NCBI GenBank assembly: GCA_028571685.1
Contig: CM053143.1
Span: 50,523,208-50,587,207 of the forward strand
Direction: 5' to 3'
DNA from: Heterohyrax brucei
Taxonomy: Eukaryota; Chordata; Mammalia; Hyracoidea; Procaviidae
DNA length: 64,000 nucleotides
Part shown: piece by piece, positions 21,637 to 33,201 of the stretch
Layout of the letters: each line of letters begins with the position of its first letter
Position numbering within the stretch: position 1 is the first letter of the stretch
Notes under the pieces: generated by a model
The model's input: only the letters and a program-made list of their open reading frames with translations
Database searches by the model: none
Told to the model about the DNA's origin: nothing
Position numbers and translations under genes: made by a program

Positions 21637-21928
21637 GGGGACAGTGGCACTTCAGTAGTAGAATTACCACCTTCCACTCAGGAGACAGAGGTTTGATTCC
21701 CAGTCAGTACACCTTGTTGTCTGTCTGCAGAGGCTCTGCATTGCTGTGATGCTGAATGGGCTTCAGGAGAGCTTCCAGACTAAGATGGACTAGGAAGAAA
21801 GGTCTAGCTATCTACTTCCAAAAATCAACCAGTGAAAACCCTGTGGATCACAACAATCTGATCCTATGATGCACAGAGGTGTCATGAGCTGGGCTGGACC
21901 TACTCCACAGCAACTAACAAAAACACAA
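21637..21928 (+). mobile_element. tRNA-Gly-headed SINE with RTE-like tail
   Basis: A 292-bp element with a perfect 12-bp target duplication 'cctaaaagtcca' (21625-21636 and 21929-21940). The head contains 'ttcagtagtagaatt' and later 'gaggtttgattccca', which match the A-box and B-box regions of tRNA-Gly(GCC). The usual AfroSINE head here looks like tRNA-Asn. The body contains 'gaagaaaggtctagctatct', as in the long AfroSINE, and the tail 'cagcaactaacaaaaacac' is RTE-like. This family assignment is my own reading. Confidence 0.8.
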
Positions 21929-21960
21929 CCTAAAAGTCCATGGATAGTTGAGCCAAATAT

Positions 21961-23047
21961 GAAATTTCCAAGAAGCAGATTTGACAATGTTCATACTTGA
22001 TATCCTGAGGATTTACTTTGAGAGTAATCCTAAGAATTTTAGCAACTAACAAAATCCATAGGGTCAATATGTTAGAATTTGCCAAGGGGAAAAAAAAATT
22101 TTTCATCATTAAACTTGCAATAGAGCTTCAAGAAGTAGTTTATACTTAAGAACTGTATACATGTCCCAAATACCTTGAAAGCCAAGCTCTATAGAAAAGA
22201 CTGTATCACAAAAAGTGTTAAAATTCTAATTGTGTTCTCACAGCTATGGACTTAGGGCAGCTGCTGCTGTTTCTCAATCACACTAGAACTGTTGAGAATG
22301 AATATTTCATATACTGCTGTTTTCCCATGAAGTTCCTTTGATTAAGTAAAACTGAGATTTGTAAGCTCAAGAAATAATTAGGAGGAAAAAAAACTCAGTT
22401 TTTAGAAACTTGGACAAAAGCAATTGAGAAAACCCTTATCTGAAGTCAAGAGCTGGAGTTTATGCACTGTGGAGGCTGACAGGTTTAGGATAATCACCTA
22501 CATAAGAAAGTACTCTCAAGAGGAGTGGCCTTAGATAACATCCTGATAACACAATTATATCTCTTTAGGAGGTGGAAAAACATCCAGGAAGCAAATCACC
22601 TTAAAGATGAGCAAAGAAGCCATTTGTATTCTTCAGTACTTGCACAACTAAAGATGGTCCAAACAAATTAAAATGCAAACTATTTTCAGACACCAGATAC
22701 TTAGAACTGACAGACTCTTAAGGCTATCTACAAAGAGGGAAGGAGATTCTTATGTAGATATAATCAAATCAGCAAAGTTATTTGTGGCTAGGATTTTTAA
22801 AATAGTATACAATAACCAAATTCATAAACACTCAATAAAGTGGCTAAATTTGGAATTCATATGAGAAAATCTCAGCAGTTACTAAAAAAATCACAGCTTA
22901 AGGAAAATGTAGTCATCTTTAGGAAGAAGCCAGAAGCTAGCCTTTTTCTAAAATACTAAAGCCATCATGGATACTGTTCTTTTTGTTATATTTATTACAT
23001 TTATCATTCAGAGTCAACCTACTAAACCACAAGGTGAAAGAACCTAC
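21961..23047. other. 1.1-kb unassigned stretch
   Basis: AT-rich, with no recognisable repeat or exon. Confidence 0.4.
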
Positions 23048-23049
23048 TG

Positions 23050-24005
23050 AAAAACAAACAAACAAAAAAACAGACCCAGATAATCAAACGGAGCCTTCTG
23101 TTCACCTAGTGAGCCCCCAGAACACAGTACAGGGCTGTTAATTTGGAGTTCATACCACTGAGCGAAAAACCTCATCTCTTTTGCTGACTACCGCACCTGG
23201 TTAGCCCTGGCTCTCACGGACTGAAGGTAAATGCACCACTTTGACTCTTTTTTTCTCTGTCTTGGCCAGCGGGTGGAGCTGGGTCTTACCTAGCAGCTAG
23301 ACTCAAATGCGCTGCTGGTGGGATAGGCAGGCAGAATTCCTATATTTTAAGAGCCAGGCTTAGGACTCTGTTCATCTAGCCACTTTGGGCCTGTCTTTTT
23401 ATCACTGTCACAGCATGGTTTGTACGGAATCGCAGTGTCTGTGTGCGGGACGCCATGTTGGATACAGAGATTTTAGTGGACCTAATTCTTAGCCTGGGAG
23501 CCAGTACCTGCAAACAGGAAAGTGCTTCTCTGACAGAAAAGCAGTAATTTACACAGTCTCACCTGCAGTGGGGGCCCAGCAACAGAGGCAGAGGACTCAC
23601 TACCTCACAGCACCGTTAGCCCCTCTATCCACTGACCGTGTGAGGGCACCATCTTAGATATGGTGGCTGAAGCTGGACCTATTACTTAGCTTGGGAGCCA
23701 GAGCCTGCCCACAGGAGAGCACTTTTCTACCAAGAAAGCAGTAGTTTACACAGTGTCACCTAAGGCTGGGCCCTGTCAGCAGAGGCCAACAGGGCAGCAG
23801 CATTGCTGTATTTTGAACTAGTTTGTATCACCTGGGGTTGGATATAGAGGTGCTTACTTTGCCAGCTGGGAAGAAGGACCTCTACACCTGAAACCTGACT
23901 GACTTGGGAAGTGGTCAGATACCTTTTGTTTTACATTTTAAGACAGCTTAGAGAAACATCTGTGGTTCATCCTCACAGTATCTCTCCCAGCCTCTGCTTA
24001 CTCAC
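23050..24005 (+). promoter_or_regulatory. L1 5' UTR / internal promoter region
   Basis: Homologous to 12422-13440 on the other strand ('ctgctggtgggata', 'ctgggagccagtacctgc'). 'cgccatgttgg' and 'gcaccatcttagatatggtgg' (23646-23666) occur within it. The GC content is higher than in the flanks. Promoter activity is known for the family only. Confidence 0.65.
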
Positions 24006-25061
24006 ATGGGACCCAAAAAAGCAACAGACACTTGTGGCATCCAAGAAATCACCCTTGGCTTCAGAAGGCTCCCAAACAAAAACAACCAAGGAGTTTTCCA
24101 GATGAAGAAACTTTTCTGAAATCATCAAAAGGTGAATACAAAATGATTATATGCAGAGCCTTCCTAGACCTTATACAAAATGCAGCAGAACAAAAAGAAA
24201 AATTAAGCAAGCTGTTTGATCTGACAGAACACCAGTACTCTGAAATCCAACAGATCAAGAACAAAATCAAAGACATAGAAACTTCCATTCAAAGCCAAGA
24301 CAACAGAATGGAACAAATGGAAAAAAGAATTTCTGACTTAGAAGACAGAGCTACTGATGCCAGCGTCTATGCGCAGAAATCAGAAAAATGAAACAAGAAA
24401 AATGAAGAAGCATTAAGAAGCATGTGGGACTCTATTAAGAGGAACAACTTTTGATTAATTGGAGTCCCTGAACAGGATGAGACACCTGAGAACACAGAGA
24501 GTACAGTTGCTGAGCTGCTAACAGTAAACTTCCCAGAAATCATGAAGGAAGAAATATAGATAACCCAGATGTATACTGTATGCCACCCAATATAGCTCTC
24601 TAAAGAAAGACTGCAAGACATATTCTAATCAAGCTTAACAAAATGAAACATAAGCAGCAACTCTTAAAGGTAGGAAGACTCAAAGCAAAGCTAACATTCA
24701 GAGGGAAACCCTGTAGGCTTTCATCAGATTTCTCAGCAGAAACCATGCTGGCACAGAGACAGTGGCATGACACATTCAAAGCCATGAAGGAGAAGAACTT
24801 CCAACTGAGAATTATATAACCTGTAAAATTATCTTTCAAATACGAAAATGAAATTAAGACATTCCCAGATAAATAGAAACTCAGAGACTTTGTAAAAGCC
24901 AAACCAAAACTACAAGAAATACTGAAAGAAGTTCTTGGCTTTGGCTTAGAAGAACAAAACCACTAACTTCATATTTTAGAACAACACATTATTCAGAACT
25001 CTACTCAGGGAAGGCTCCAAATTCAATCACAGCTTTAATACTGAAAGAAACAATCCAGCGA
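24006..25061 (+). pseudogene. L1 ORF1, decayed
   Basis: It starts with ATG at 24006 (residues MGPKKATD). The open segment up to 24391 contains the coiled-coil part ('NKIKDIETSIQSQDNRMEQM' and following). Downstream, stops occur after 24391 and again in the region equivalent to the RNA-binding domain (24460-24960, readable as 'KLNKMKHKQQLLKVGRLKAK'). ORF1 protein binds L1 RNA; this copy cannot make it. The partner ORF2 begins about 320 bp downstream, the usual arrangement for this lineage, as the minus-strand copy shows the same gap. Confidence 0.85.
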
Positions 25062-25384
25062 TTGTCATGAAAACCATGGTGTCATCATCTTAAAAAGAGG
25101 GATGTACTACAGTTGTTATAGTCCTTCCAGATGGAGAAGAGGTCTACAAGAATGGTAGTAATTAAAATTGGGCTTATATGTAGTTTATTAAGGGGATTCA
25201 AAGGGGTAGCTGTAACGCACAACAAAGATGTAACATACCATTTCAAGGAATGTAACACAGGAGTCTCAACAACTACAAAAACAGCTCTGAAAAAGGTGAA
25301 AAAACAACGCACAAAGAAGAATGTCCCAGAACAGACTAATAAGAACAACAGAGAAAACATCAACACAAAAGTAAACATACCACA

Positions 25385-28300
25385 ATGGCAGCACTGAAGA
25401 CATACCTATCAATAATGACATTGAATATGAATGGACTGAATGCTCCAGTAAAGAGACATTGAGTGATATCTTGGATCAAAAGACATGACTCATCCATATG
25501 TTGTCTACAAGAAACAAACTTGAGACTTAAAGATAGGAAGAAACTGAAAATTAAAGGATGGAAGAATATATATCAAGCTAACAATGAACAAAGAAGAGCA
25601 GATGTGGCAATTCTAATCGCAGACAAAATCAATTTTAATGTAAAATCCACCATTGTTGACAAAGATGAACACTATTGCTGAAAGTTTCAACACACAAACA
25701 GGACCTAACAATATTAAATATTTATGCACCTAACATCGGAATACCTAAATACATCAAAGAAACACTGACTACACTCAAAAAAGAGTTAGATGACTCCACA
25801 ATAATAGTGGGAGACTTCAACACTCCCCTCTCAATACTGCACAAATCATCTAGAAAAAAGCTCAGTAAAGATAGAGAAGACCTTATTGCCACAATTAACC
25901 AATTAAACCTCATCGATATATACAGAATTTTCTACCCATCAGCAGACAATTACACCTTCTTCTCCAGTGCACATGGAACATTCTCCAGAAGAGACCATGT
26001 CTTACGATGTAATGCAATTCTCAACAAAGTCCATACCATTGAATTACCGCAAAGCATCTTCTCAGATCATAAAGCCATAAAAGTTGAAATCAATAGCAGA
26101 AAAAACATTGATAGAAAGTGGGACTCTTGGAAACTGAACAAAATCTTGCTCAAAAAACCATGGGTTATAGGAGAAATCAAGGAAGAAATAAAGAAATTCA
26201 TGGATTCCAATGAGAATGAAAACACTTCCTACCAGAACCTATGGGATACAGCCAAAGCAGTGCTCAGAGGTCTGTTTATCTCCATAGATGCACACATCTG
26301 GAAGGAAGAAAGAAACCAAATCAAAGAACTAACCCTACGGCTTGAACAAGTAGTGAGAGAACAACAGAGGAACCACTCAGGCACCAGAAGAAAACAGATC
26401 ATAAAGATTAGAGCAGAACTAAATGAGTTAGAGAACAGAAAAACAATTGAAAAAATTGAAAAGACCAAAAGCTCGTTTTTTGGAAAGATCAACAAAATTG
26501 ATAAACCACTGGCTAAACTTACTAAAGAAAAATAGGAGAGGAAACAAATAATCCAAATTAATAATGAAAGGGGAGCTATCACAACAGATCCAACAGAAAT
26601 CAAAAATATCAGAATACTATGAAAGACTGTACTCTAACAAATTTGAAAACCTAGAGGAAATGGACAAATTCCTTCATTCATACCACCTACCCAAATTATC
26701 ACAACGTGAACCAGAACAACTTAATAAACCAATCACAGAGGAGCCAAGCCAAGTGCCGCTGAGTCAGATCCAACTCATGGGTGGTAAAGCAGGTTAAGTG
26801 CTACCACTGCTACCCACAAGGTCAGCAGTTCAAATCCACCAGGAGCTCCTTGAATACTCTGGGGGTCAGTTCTACCCTGGCCTCTAGGTTTGCCATGAAT
26901 CAGATGAATCACAAAGGAAGAGATTGAAAATGTATCAAAACACTGCCAACCAAAAAAAGCCCGGGCCCAGATGGCTACACTGCAGAATTCTACCAAGCTT
27001 TTAGAGAAGAGTTATCTCCAATACTACTGAGACTATTTCACAGTAGAGAAAAGGATGGAGTACTTCCAAACTCATTCTATCAAGCCAGCATAACCCTGAT
27101 ACCAAAGCCAGGGAAAGACTCAACAAAAAAGGAGAACCACAGACCAGTATCGCTCATGAATCTAGATGAAAAAGTCTTCAACAAAATTCTTGCCAATAGA
27201 ATACAACAGCATATCCAAAAAATAATACATTATGACCAAGTTGGATTCATACCAGGGATGCAAGACTGGTTCAACATCAGAAAAATAATTAATGTGATCA
27301 ACCACATAAATAACACAAAAGACAAGAATCACCTGATTTTGTCCATTGATACAGAAAAGGCATTTGACAAAATTCAACACCCATTCATGCTAAATACTCT
27401 TAGCAAAATAGGCATAGATGGAAAATGCCTCAATGAAATAAGGGCCATTTATACAAAGCCAACTGACTACGTCACCCTGAATGGAGAGAGACTGAAAGAC
27501 TTTCCCTTGAGAACAGGAACTACACAAGGATGCCCACTCTCACCTCTCCTATTCAACATTGTACTAGAAGTTCTAGCCAGAACAATTAGACAAGTCCAAG
27601 AAGTAAAGAGCATCTGCATCGGCAAAGAAGAAGTCAAAATCTCCGTTTGCAGATGATATGATTGTATGTGCAGAGAATCCCAAAGAATCTATAAGTAAAC
27701 TACTCAAACTGATAGAAGAGTTCCGCAAAGTCACAGGATACAAGATATACATAAGTAAATCAGTAGGATTCCTTTATACCAACGAGACTGTTAATGAAGA
27801 AATCATCCAATCAATACCATTTACTATAGCCCCTAAGAAGATAAAGTACCTAGGAATTAATCTAACCAGAGAAATAACAGAGCTTTACAAAGAGAACTAC
27901 AAGCCCTTACTACAAGATGAATTGAAAAACCTACCCTGTTCATGGATAAGAAGACTTAACATGGTGAAAATGTCTATTTTACCCAAAGCAATCTACTTAT
28001 ACAATGCAATCCCAATACAAGTTCCAGCGTGATTTTTTAACGAGATGGAGAAACCAATAACCAATTTTGTTTGGAAAGGGAAGAAGCCCTGGATAAGTAA
28101 GATACTACCAAAGAAGAAGAACACACTGGGAGGCCTCTCACTACCCAACCTTAGAGCATACTACACTGCCACAGTGGTCAAAGCAGCCTAGTACTGGTAC
28201 AAGAACAGAGAGATCAATCAGTGGAACAGAACGGAGACCCCAGAGATGACACCATCTGCCTACGAACAGTTGATATTTGACAAGGCCCTAAGACATTAAA

Positions 28301-29320
28301 CTGGGGTAAACACAGTATCTTCAACAAATGGTGCTAGCAAAATTGGATATCCATCTGCAATAAATTGAACCAAGAATCATATCTTACACGTTACATAAAA
28401 ACCAACTCCAACTGGATAAAAGACCTAAATATCAAACCTAAAACGATAAAGCTCATCCAAGAAAAAGTAGGAACAACAATGGAAGTCTCAATACACAACC
28501 CAGACAGACTTCAAAATCTGTCAAACAAACCACAATCAACAGAAGAGAAAATAGATAGATGGGAACTAGTAACAATCAAACACTTTTGCTCATCCAAAGA
28601 CTTTATCACAAGAGTGAAAAGGTCACCTACAGAATGGGAAAAAATATTTGGCAACTCTATGTCAGACCAATGCCTGATCTCCATAACCTATAAGATACTA
28701 CAAAATATCAATAAGAAGAAAATAAATCATCCAGTTAAGCAATTTGCAAAGGAGATGGACAGACATTTCTCTAAAGAGGAGATTCAGGCAGCCAAAAAAC
28801 ATATGCGGACATGTTCATGATCATTAGTTATTAAAGAAATTCAAATCAAGACTACAATGAGATACCATTTCAACCCAACAAGGTTGGCTATGATCCCCAA
28901 ATCCCAAAACAACGAATGCTGGAGAGGCTGTGGAGGAAGTGGAACTCTCCTACACTGTTGGTGGGGTTGCAAAATGGTCCAGCCTCTTTGGAAAGCAATC
29001 TGGTGCTTCCTTAAAAAAATGGATGCAGATTTACCATTTGACCCAGTAATTCCACTACTTTGACTATATCCTACAGAATCAAGGCCTTTTGCACCAATGG
29101 AGACATGCACAAGAATGTTTATCACAGCATGATAGCATGATATCACAGTCCATGATAGCAAAAAAATGCAATCAACTCAGATGCCCAACAATAGAGGAAT
29201 GGATAGGTAAACTATGGTGTATATATACTCAATGGAGCACTATGCAATGATAAAGAATAATGATGATTCCAGGAAATATCTCTTAAGCTGGTTTTAACTA
29301 GAAGACATTATGTTGAGTGA
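25385..29320 (+). pseudogene. L1 ORF2 (endonuclease-reverse transcriptase), decayed
   Basis: The ATG at 25385 gives MAALKTYLSIMTLNMNGLNA, the canonical ORF2 start, with an in-frame TGA at 25460-25462. The endonuclease region keeps CLQETNL (about 25500), GDFN (about 25810) and SDHKA (about 26065). Another frameshift falls near 25680 and a stop at 26533. A SINE splits it at 26743-26906. The reverse-transcriptase region is open at 27156-27656, with [15 protein letters not shown]. The frame breaks exactly at the FADD motif near 27645-27660, and the C-terminal part follows in pieces (27658-28032, 28365-28820, 28857-29063). The equivalent stop TGA is at 29318-29320. It is inactive. Confidence 0.9.
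26743..26906 (+). mobile_element. rearranged AfroSINE inside L1 ORF2
   Basis: The insert starts with a short antisense SINE-tail piece ('gccgctgagtcagatccaac', to about 26778). It then continues as a sense SINE ('gcaggttaagtgctaccact', 'gtcagcagttcaaatccacc', 'ggtcagttctaccctggcct'). A 12-bp duplication with one mismatch, 'aatcacagagga' / 'aatcacaaagga', lies at 26731-26742 and 26907-26918. ORF2 reads on directly after it. Confidence 0.88.
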
Positions 29321-30330
29321 AAGTAGTCAGCGACAAAAGGCCAAATATTGTATGAGACCCCTACGATAAGATCTCAAAAACAGAAGGAAACACTCTTTTA
29401 TGGCTGCAAGGGAGGGGAAGGGGGGTAGGGTTTAGATTAGATACTTGGTAGAAATTTGGTTGAGTGAAATTGGTAATAGCACACATTAGAAACAATAACA
29501 ATATTAAGTGGACTTCAGCATAACTTGAATACTCCTTCCATCTTAATCCAATATTGCAAGGACAGAGTAGCTGGGGCAGGGGGCAGGAGACCATGCTCTT
29601 AGGCGAAATTGAGGCCAGTTGGCACAAGTAGCATTTTGTGAAGAGGGCTCTATACACCCCACATTGGTGAGTGGCATCTGGGTTCTTAGAAACTGCCAAG
29701 CTGCCACCCGAGGGCAGAACAAATGGTCCCAACTCAGCAGGAACGGATGCTCACCGAGGACCAAAATGACATGGGGTAAAGACAACTCAGAAGATAGAGA
29801 GACCCACATGAGTGGGTGCCTACATAGATTTGGGGCCAGAAGAACCGGATGGTACCGGGCCAGAACCAGTGATAGTCGTGATGGAGCTCACTAAGTTGAG
29901 TCTCTCTGGCAACATAAGAATAAAAAGGGGTGCCCTCTGAGATCTCCACTAAAAGACCACAATTGATGGTCCAGCTGCTTTGGGGTTTCCCTGGGAGCAT
30001 GGTCCCTGGCCCTGATGCTGCCATTGCCCATAAATCATAATGAAGGTCCACTCTTCGGACATGAAAGGATTGGACTTGGCGACGCAGACTGACCATATAT
30101 TGGATGCACTTTATGGTTCTGTGCATCTGTAGGATATCATTCTGCTGACCTCTGGCTGGGTGGAGAGGATGGGAAAGAAGACTGTTAGGAGGAAGAGACA
30201 TGTATGGAGCAGAGAGGAATAGTGTGCTGTCACCGGGCAGGGAGAGCAGTGGAAGCTGCATATAGGTGGGCATGTAAATTTATATGGGAATGTACATTTT
30301 CACTCAATCATAGTAATAAAAAAAAAAAAA
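29321..30330 (+). mobile_element. 3' UTR of the plus-strand L1
   Basis: Non-coding. It contains 'gtagctggggcagggggcag', 'cccacattggtgagtggcat' and 'gaccatatattggatgcact', shared with the other L1 3' ends in the window. It ends in poly(A) at about 30311-30330. Confidence 0.85.
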
Positions 30331-30377
30331 GTACACCAAGGCTCAGAAAATATAAACAAGATCAAAATTAAAAAAAA

Positions 30378-30752
30378 AAAAAAAAGGACCCATTGCTGTC
30401 AAGTTAATTTCAACTTACAGTGATCCTATAAGACAAAACAGAACTGCCCCACTGGGTTTCCAGGGCTGTAATTTTTATGCGGAGCACTGGTGGTGAAATT
30501 GTTAAGGGCTCAGGCTGCTAACCAAGCAGTTCAAATCTACCAAACACTCCTTGGAAACCCTATGGGTCAGTTCTACTCTGTCCTATAGGGTCTCTATGAG
30601 TTGGAATTAGCTCCATGGCAACAGGTTGTTTGAGCTGAATGTTTACAGAAGCCTACTGCCATGTTTTTCTCCCATAGAGCAGCTGGTGGGTTTAAAGCAC
30701 AAACTTTTTGGTTAGCAGTGATCACTTTAACCACTGCGCCATCAGGGCTCCT
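30378..30752 (-). mobile_element. AfroSINE long form, split by a second SINE
   Basis: The left half (30378-30477) has 'acccattgctgtcaagttaa' and 'aaaacagaactgccccactg'. The right half (30641-30752) has 'gaagcctactgccatgtttt', 'tttttggttagcagtgatca' and 'ccactgcgccatcagggctc'. The halves join at 'gctgtaatttttat', where the inner SINE sits. Confidence 0.85.
30479..30634 (+). mobile_element. AfroSINE nested in AfroSINE
   Basis: Sense copy: 'gcactggtggtgaaattgtt', 'gcaccaagcagttcaaatct'-like head, 'gtcagttctactctgtccta' and tail 'ccatggcaacaggttgtttg'. The flanks 'gctgtaatttttat' and 'gctgaatgtttaca' are a worn duplication. Confidence 0.85.
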
Positions 30753-30835
30753 CAATAACCTAAAAGTAGTTACCAGTATTTCAAATTGAGGGTTCAGAAG
30801 GGCATAGTAGTATTTAGGACAAGTATAGACCTGAG

Positions 30836-31033
30836 GGAGTCCCTGGATGGCATAAATGGTTAATCCCTTCAGCTGCTAACCCACTCAAAGTGTCACAGAA
30901 GAAAGGGATGAACTTTCAGCCATTGAAAACCCTAAAGGAGTTCAACTCTACCTGACATACATGGGTCAACATAAGTCAGAATCGACGTGACGACAACTAG
31001 TTTTCTGTTTTGTTTTGTTTTGTTTTGTTTTTT
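30836..31033 (+). mobile_element. AfroSINE long form with TTTTG tail
   Basis: Sense copy: 'ggagtccctggatggcataa', 'ttcagctgctaacccactca', 'aagaaagggatgaactttca' and 'agtcagaatcgacgtgacga'. The tail is a TTTTG repeat at about 31004-31033. Confidence 0.82.
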
Positions 31034-32040
31034 ATGTTCTTGAGAGAAACTACATGCCAGTCCTAAGAGGTGGAATGGAAGGATGGTCTTACTAAGCCTA
31101 GGGACCAAATGCCTTCTATATTCAAAAGATAAATATACAGAAAGAACTTTGTAGCAGCAGAAATTTTAAAGGCTAAGAATAAACAGAAAAATCTCCCGTC
31201 CTTCATCATTAATCCACCTAGTCTCAAGTACGATGGTAAATACTTAACATTATCAAGAGACTTGGTCACTTACAAGAAGCAGCAGATCTGAGAATACACA
31301 ACTAATCTGTCCTAAATTCCAGAACGTCACTTCACACAGTTCCTAAGAACACACTCAACGTGCCAGGCGACAAAGTTACAGGGAGGGAGTGGGCGTGGGG
31401 CAGGGAGGAGATAATAGTTGGCCTGTACACATGAAAAGGGAGTGCTGGGAAGTCTAGGCTTTGGAATGTCCTGTCTTTGTGACCTCAGTGGACTCTACCA
31501 CCCTGCCATTCATTCTCCCTCCAATGGCAGCCAAAAGGGTATTGTCAAATGAACTTCTTTTTTGTTTGTTTCAGTAGTTTCTGCAGGGAAAAGAAGCTGA
31601 CTTTCTAGGACAATTAAATGATTCTAAACATGACCAGTGTGTGTGCGTGTTTTAAGTTGGAAGCTAACCTCACTGTTGGTTCCTCTCAGAAATGGAAGTT
31701 TTAGCCTCATCATTTCATTTACTTAGACTGCACAAGCACCTTCTAATTAAATTTTGTCTCTAACAGGGTTACTAGTAACTCATTGTTGTTTCAAACACAA
31801 TTTCACCCACAGACTGTGAAGACAGACCAAGAGCACTCAGCTTTGGCTAGCTCAGCCCTCGTCCTCTGAGCAGGAAGCAAATGCTGGCACACTCTGTGAA
31901 CTATCTGCTCCTGGGCTCTCATTAAGTCCACCCATAATTCTAAAACCTAGCTTATACCAGCAAGGTAAAGACATATACTGGTGCCAAGTGAATCTTATTG
32001 TTCCACTGCCTGCTCCCATTCTTCAGGCTGTCCTGCTTTA
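31034..32040. other. 1-kb unassigned stretch
   Basis: No recognisable repeat or exon. Confidence 0.4.
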
Positions 32041-32168
32041 TCCTAACCAAAAGATCAATAGTTTGAGTCCACCAAATGCTCCTTGGAAAGTCTGTGGGGC
32101 AGTTCTACAGTGTCCTATAGGGTCACTATGAGTCAAAATTGGCTCAGTGACAACAGGTTGGGTACTAT
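32041..32168 (+). mobile_element. AfroSINE, 5'-truncated
   Basis: It starts within the head at 'cctaaccaaaagatcaatag', then 'aatgctccttggaaagtctg', 'gcagttctacagtgtcctat' and tail 'gtgacaacaggttggg'. Confidence 0.8.
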
Positions 32169-32299
32169 CTTGGCTCAGGCTCTGCCTCATCTTCTCCTTC
32201 ATGCGACAACAAAGCAATCCAGTTAGGGGATCTCTTACATTGCCCACAAATAGGGAAGCTCATGAACTGTCTGGACCAATTCACAGAAGGACCACCCTA

Positions 32300-32410
32300 G
32301 GTGCAGAGCTGATTCCAACTTGACAGAAATCCTATCGACAGTTCTGTCCTATAGCGTTGTATGAGTCAGAGTTGACTCAACAGCAATGGGTTGGGTTGGG
32401 TTTGGCTTTA
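32300..32410 (+). mobile_element. fold-back AfroSINE tail fragments
   Basis: An antisense tail piece ('gcagagctgattccaacttg', 32303-32338) is joined directly to a sense tail piece ('gttctgtcctatagcgttgt' to 'caatgggttgggttgggttt'). The two are near reverse complements, forming an imperfect hairpin. A similar antisense-then-sense join occurs at 26743. Confidence 0.65.
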
Positions 32411-32629
32411 GCTTTTCATCAGCCATGTAGCTTTCAATAGAGCTAATCCTTTAATAGTCTGGAGAGTTTGTGTCTTTGAGCATCATCATGGTTGTTGAGT
32501 GTGATATGCCTAAATGTGCTATGTCCTCTTCTCAGATCAGGATTTCTAAACTGTTATAACCTTTGGCACACATGGGGTTTCCATGGAATCAGCATCAACT
32601 CCATGGTAACAGGTAGGTAGAAAGGCATG

Positions 32630-33020
32630 GCTCACATGGAGAAGCAGGGAGATGAGTTACAGAGATATTGTAGTAACTTGATAGAGGCTGTAGCAATTGA
32701 GGTGTTGAGAAGTAGTCAGCTTCAGATGCAGAACACAGCTGCTGATGGCTTGGGCATGAGGTATTAAATAAGGACTGAAGGATGACCCCCAGGATTCTGA
32801 CTTAGCAAGGCTGAGAAAGGAGTAGGTATGCGAGGTTGGTTGCAGATCAACAGTTCCCTTTAATTTGTGTTGAATTTGAGATGACCATCAGACATGCAAA
32901 CGTCAAGCAATAGTTGGATATACAGACCTACACATACGAGAAGGACTAGAGATAATGACTTGAGTCATCAGCATTTTTGTGGCATGTAAAGCTCTAGGAC
33001 TGACATAGGACTAACATAGC
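32630..33020 (+). mobile_element. L2 fragment
   Basis: 'gatattgtagtaacttgata', 'ggactgaaggatgaccccca', 'agttggatatacagacctac' and 'cttgagtcatcagcattttt' follow the L2 consensus order. A SINE-tail-like scrap lies just upstream at 32572-32612. Confidence 0.6.
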
Positions 33021-33201
33021 TCTAGGACTCACATAGGCAGAGTTGCTAAGCAGCAACAGGATCACTGGTAGAGATGATCAGTGCTGGGGTAAGTGTAGTG
33101 TTCCCCAGCACCCCACTAGCTCTTAGCCCGGTCTCTTTTAGATTGTTCTTGTTTCTCTTATTGATGTCATCCGAACAAATTAGAGAAAATTATAGTGACA
33201 G

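Larger units (their letters stand above)
20907..21960 (-). mobile_element. old L1 3' end with inverted 5' part
   Basis: 20907-21170 reads as L1 3' end on the minus strand ('ttctgtgtctggcttctttc', 'gatccatccatattactgca', 'tggtattccactgcattatt'). 21175-21960 reads as slightly more upstream ORF2 sequence on the plus strand ('caccagaatggctaatgcta', 'cagctattcataacagcaaa'). Opposite orientations of neighbouring L1 parts are what twin priming produces. Two SINEs (21342 and 21637) interrupt the inverted part. Confidence 0.6.
23050..30330 (+). mobile_element. near-full-length L1, plus strand, non-functional
   Basis: Order is 5' UTR, ORF1 (24006-25061), ORF2 (25385-29320), 3' UTR and poly(A) at about 30311-30330. 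It is homologous along its length to the minus-strand L1 at 5756-13460. Clear homology begins at 'aaacggagccttct' (about 23084), so a few tens of bases of the 5' end may be missing or diverged; no convincing target duplication was found. A SINE splits ORF2. Every reading frame is broken. Confidence 0.92.

Noticed and set aside
21637-21710. A genuine tRNA-Gly gene
   Set aside because: The cloverleaf stems are degraded and the sequence continues into a SINE body and tail with target duplications.
29734-30273. Longest antisense open frame in the plus-strand L1 (179 codons)
   Set aside because: It is antisense to the L1 3' UTR. The same kind of frame appears in the other L1 3' UTR copies, consistent with composition rather than a gene.
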